Positions 63,225 through 64,000 of a stretch of 64,000 bases of DNA are shown one piece after another; position 1 is the first letter of the stretch, and each line of letters opens with the position of its first letter. The translations under genes and the position numbers were made by a program. This DNA is from Herpetosiphon llansteffanensis (GTDB taxonomy: Bacteria; Chloroflexota; Chloroflexia; Chloroflexales; Herpetosiphonaceae), in contig NZ_PUBZ01000103.1 in the NCBI RefSeq assembly GCF_003205875.1, forward strand, positions 124,001 to 188,000, given 5' to 3'. A model generated the notes under the pieces. It had not been told where the DNA came from, searched no databases, and was given only the letters and a program-made list of their open reading frames with translations.

Positions 63225-64000
63225 ATGGCCACGATGCCAATGAGTGAAACCTATATTCAACCAAGCGAACCGACACGCAGCCATCCATGGCGGGTAATTA
63301 TTCAAATTCCATGTTTGAACGAAGAAGAAACCTTGCCAGCGGTGTTGAATGATATTCCCTTGGATTTACCCAATGTGCATTTTGAAACCCTCGTCATCGA
63401 CGATGGCTCGACTGATCGCACGGTTGAGGTAGCGCGTGAGCTTGGGGTTAACTACATTGTGCGCCATCGTGGGCGCAAAGGTCTGCCAGCAGCGTTTCAA
63501 TCGGGCATGGATGCAGCGCTCAAACTTGGCGCTGATATTATTGTCAACACCGATGGCGACCATCAATATCCAGGCTCGGCGATTCCCGAGTTGATCAAGC
63601 CGATTTTAGAGGGCAAGGCCGATATTGTGATTGGCGATCGCCAAACCCAAAATGTCGAGCATTTTTCAACCCAAAAGAAATTACTGCAACGGGTTGGCAG
63701 CTGGGTCGTGCGCGTTGCCTCCGATACCGATGTGCCCGACGCGCCCAGTGGTTTTCGCGCCTACTCTAAAGAAGCTGGCTTGCGCTTGTATGTCACGAGT
63801 GAATTTTCCTATACGATTGAAAATTTAATTCAAGCTGGCAAGCGCCGCCTGCATGTTGATCATGTGGCGATTACCACTAAGCCAACCAGACCATCGCGCT
63901 TGCATCGCGGCAATTTCAATTTTGTAAAACGCCAAGGCGCGACGATTATTCGTACCTATGCCCAATATGAACCGCTAAAAACCTTCACCTACTTTGCGCT
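63225..64000 (+). CDS. Glycosyltransferase family 2 (dolichol-phosphate-mannose synthase-like), 3' truncated
   Basis: 258 residues visible; AAGGAAGG 8 nt before the ATG. GT-A fold with VIIQIPCLNEEETLPAVL, VIDDGSTDRTVEVA, NTDGDHQY (DxD metal site) and PSGFRAYSKEAG, typical of polyprenyl-phosphate sugar synthases. The product would be a lipid-linked sugar for outside glycosylation. The 3' end is cut by the window. Confidence 0.88.
   Translation, partial: MATMPMSETYIQPSEPTRSHPWRVIIQIPCLNEEETLPAVLNDIPLDLPNVHFETLVIDDGSTDRTVEVARELGVNYIVRHRGRKGLPAAFQSGMDAALKLGADIIVNTDGDHQYPGSAIPELIKPILEGKADIVIGDRQTQNVEHFSTQKKLLQRVGSWVVRVASDTDVPDAPSGFRAYSKEAGLRLYVTSEFSYTIENLIQAGKRRLHVDHVAITTKPTRPSRLHRGNFNFVKRQGATIIRTYAQYEPLKTFTYFA

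Overview
The window looks like chromosomal DNA from a free-living filamentous Chloroflexota bacterium, most like Herpetosiphon. This is inferred from gene content: secreted cellulases with CBM2 modules and Pro/Thr linkers, LppM-type lipoproteins, a GerMN protein with an N-terminal Cys-rich module, LuxR-HTH/kelch fusions, a bacterial deoxyhypusine synthase homologue and heptanucleotide intergenic repeats. No rRNA, tRNA, CRISPR array, prophage or intact insertion sequence was seen.

Layout. 1-6530: a secreted cellulase cluster on the + strand (the CBM2 tail of an upstream enzyme, a CBM2-GH48 exocellulase, a GH8-CBM2 enzyme and a second GH8 paralogue). 6648-14174: housekeeping genes (murJ, divergent rpsT, an EF-G-like GTPase, recG). 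14250-15480: repeat-rich DNA holding one small zinc-ribbon gene between two ~285-bp direct repeats. 15527-17636: an arsenic operon with an ArsR-ArsC fusion, a 14-codon relic of a GAPDH gene and arsJ, behind a palindromic operator. 17743-31140: a small acidic helical protein, cysK, an RCK protein, two LppM-like lipoproteins, a lipoprotein metalloprotease, a histidine kinase plus SEC-C protein, a membrane-bound LuxR-kelch protein, a phosphodiesterase and a GerMN protein. 31659-34841: tex and a deoxyhypusine synthase homologue, bracketed by inverted copies of a GC-rich palindromic repeat. 36034-42778: a small orphan, an acyl-CoA ligase, an MFS protein, an ABC-F protein with an upstream ORF, and birA.

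42832-52354: an exopolysaccharide locus with a consensus promoter and a CRP/FNR-like palindrome, followed by an overlapping run of a GT-C-like membrane protein, two GT4 enzymes, a Wzx-type flippase, a pyruvyltransferase-like protein and a third GT4; a lipoprotein and a TylF-type methyltransferase lie on the opposite strand. 52734-54146: an exported repeat protein. 54260-57966: ilvE, an EamA exporter, a MocR/PdxR regulator and an unannotated 51-residue membrane protein, all leftward. 58107-60278: a CHASE3-PAS-GAF histidine kinase. 60543-64000: a small orphan, inositol-phosphate synthase, an LpxL/PatA-like acyltransferase and a GT2 enzyme, suggesting an inositol-containing lipid.

The most unusual non-coding signal is in the long intergenic gaps. 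They are built of short words repeated every 7 nt, and different words follow one another without losing the 7-nt phase for up to 17-18 units.
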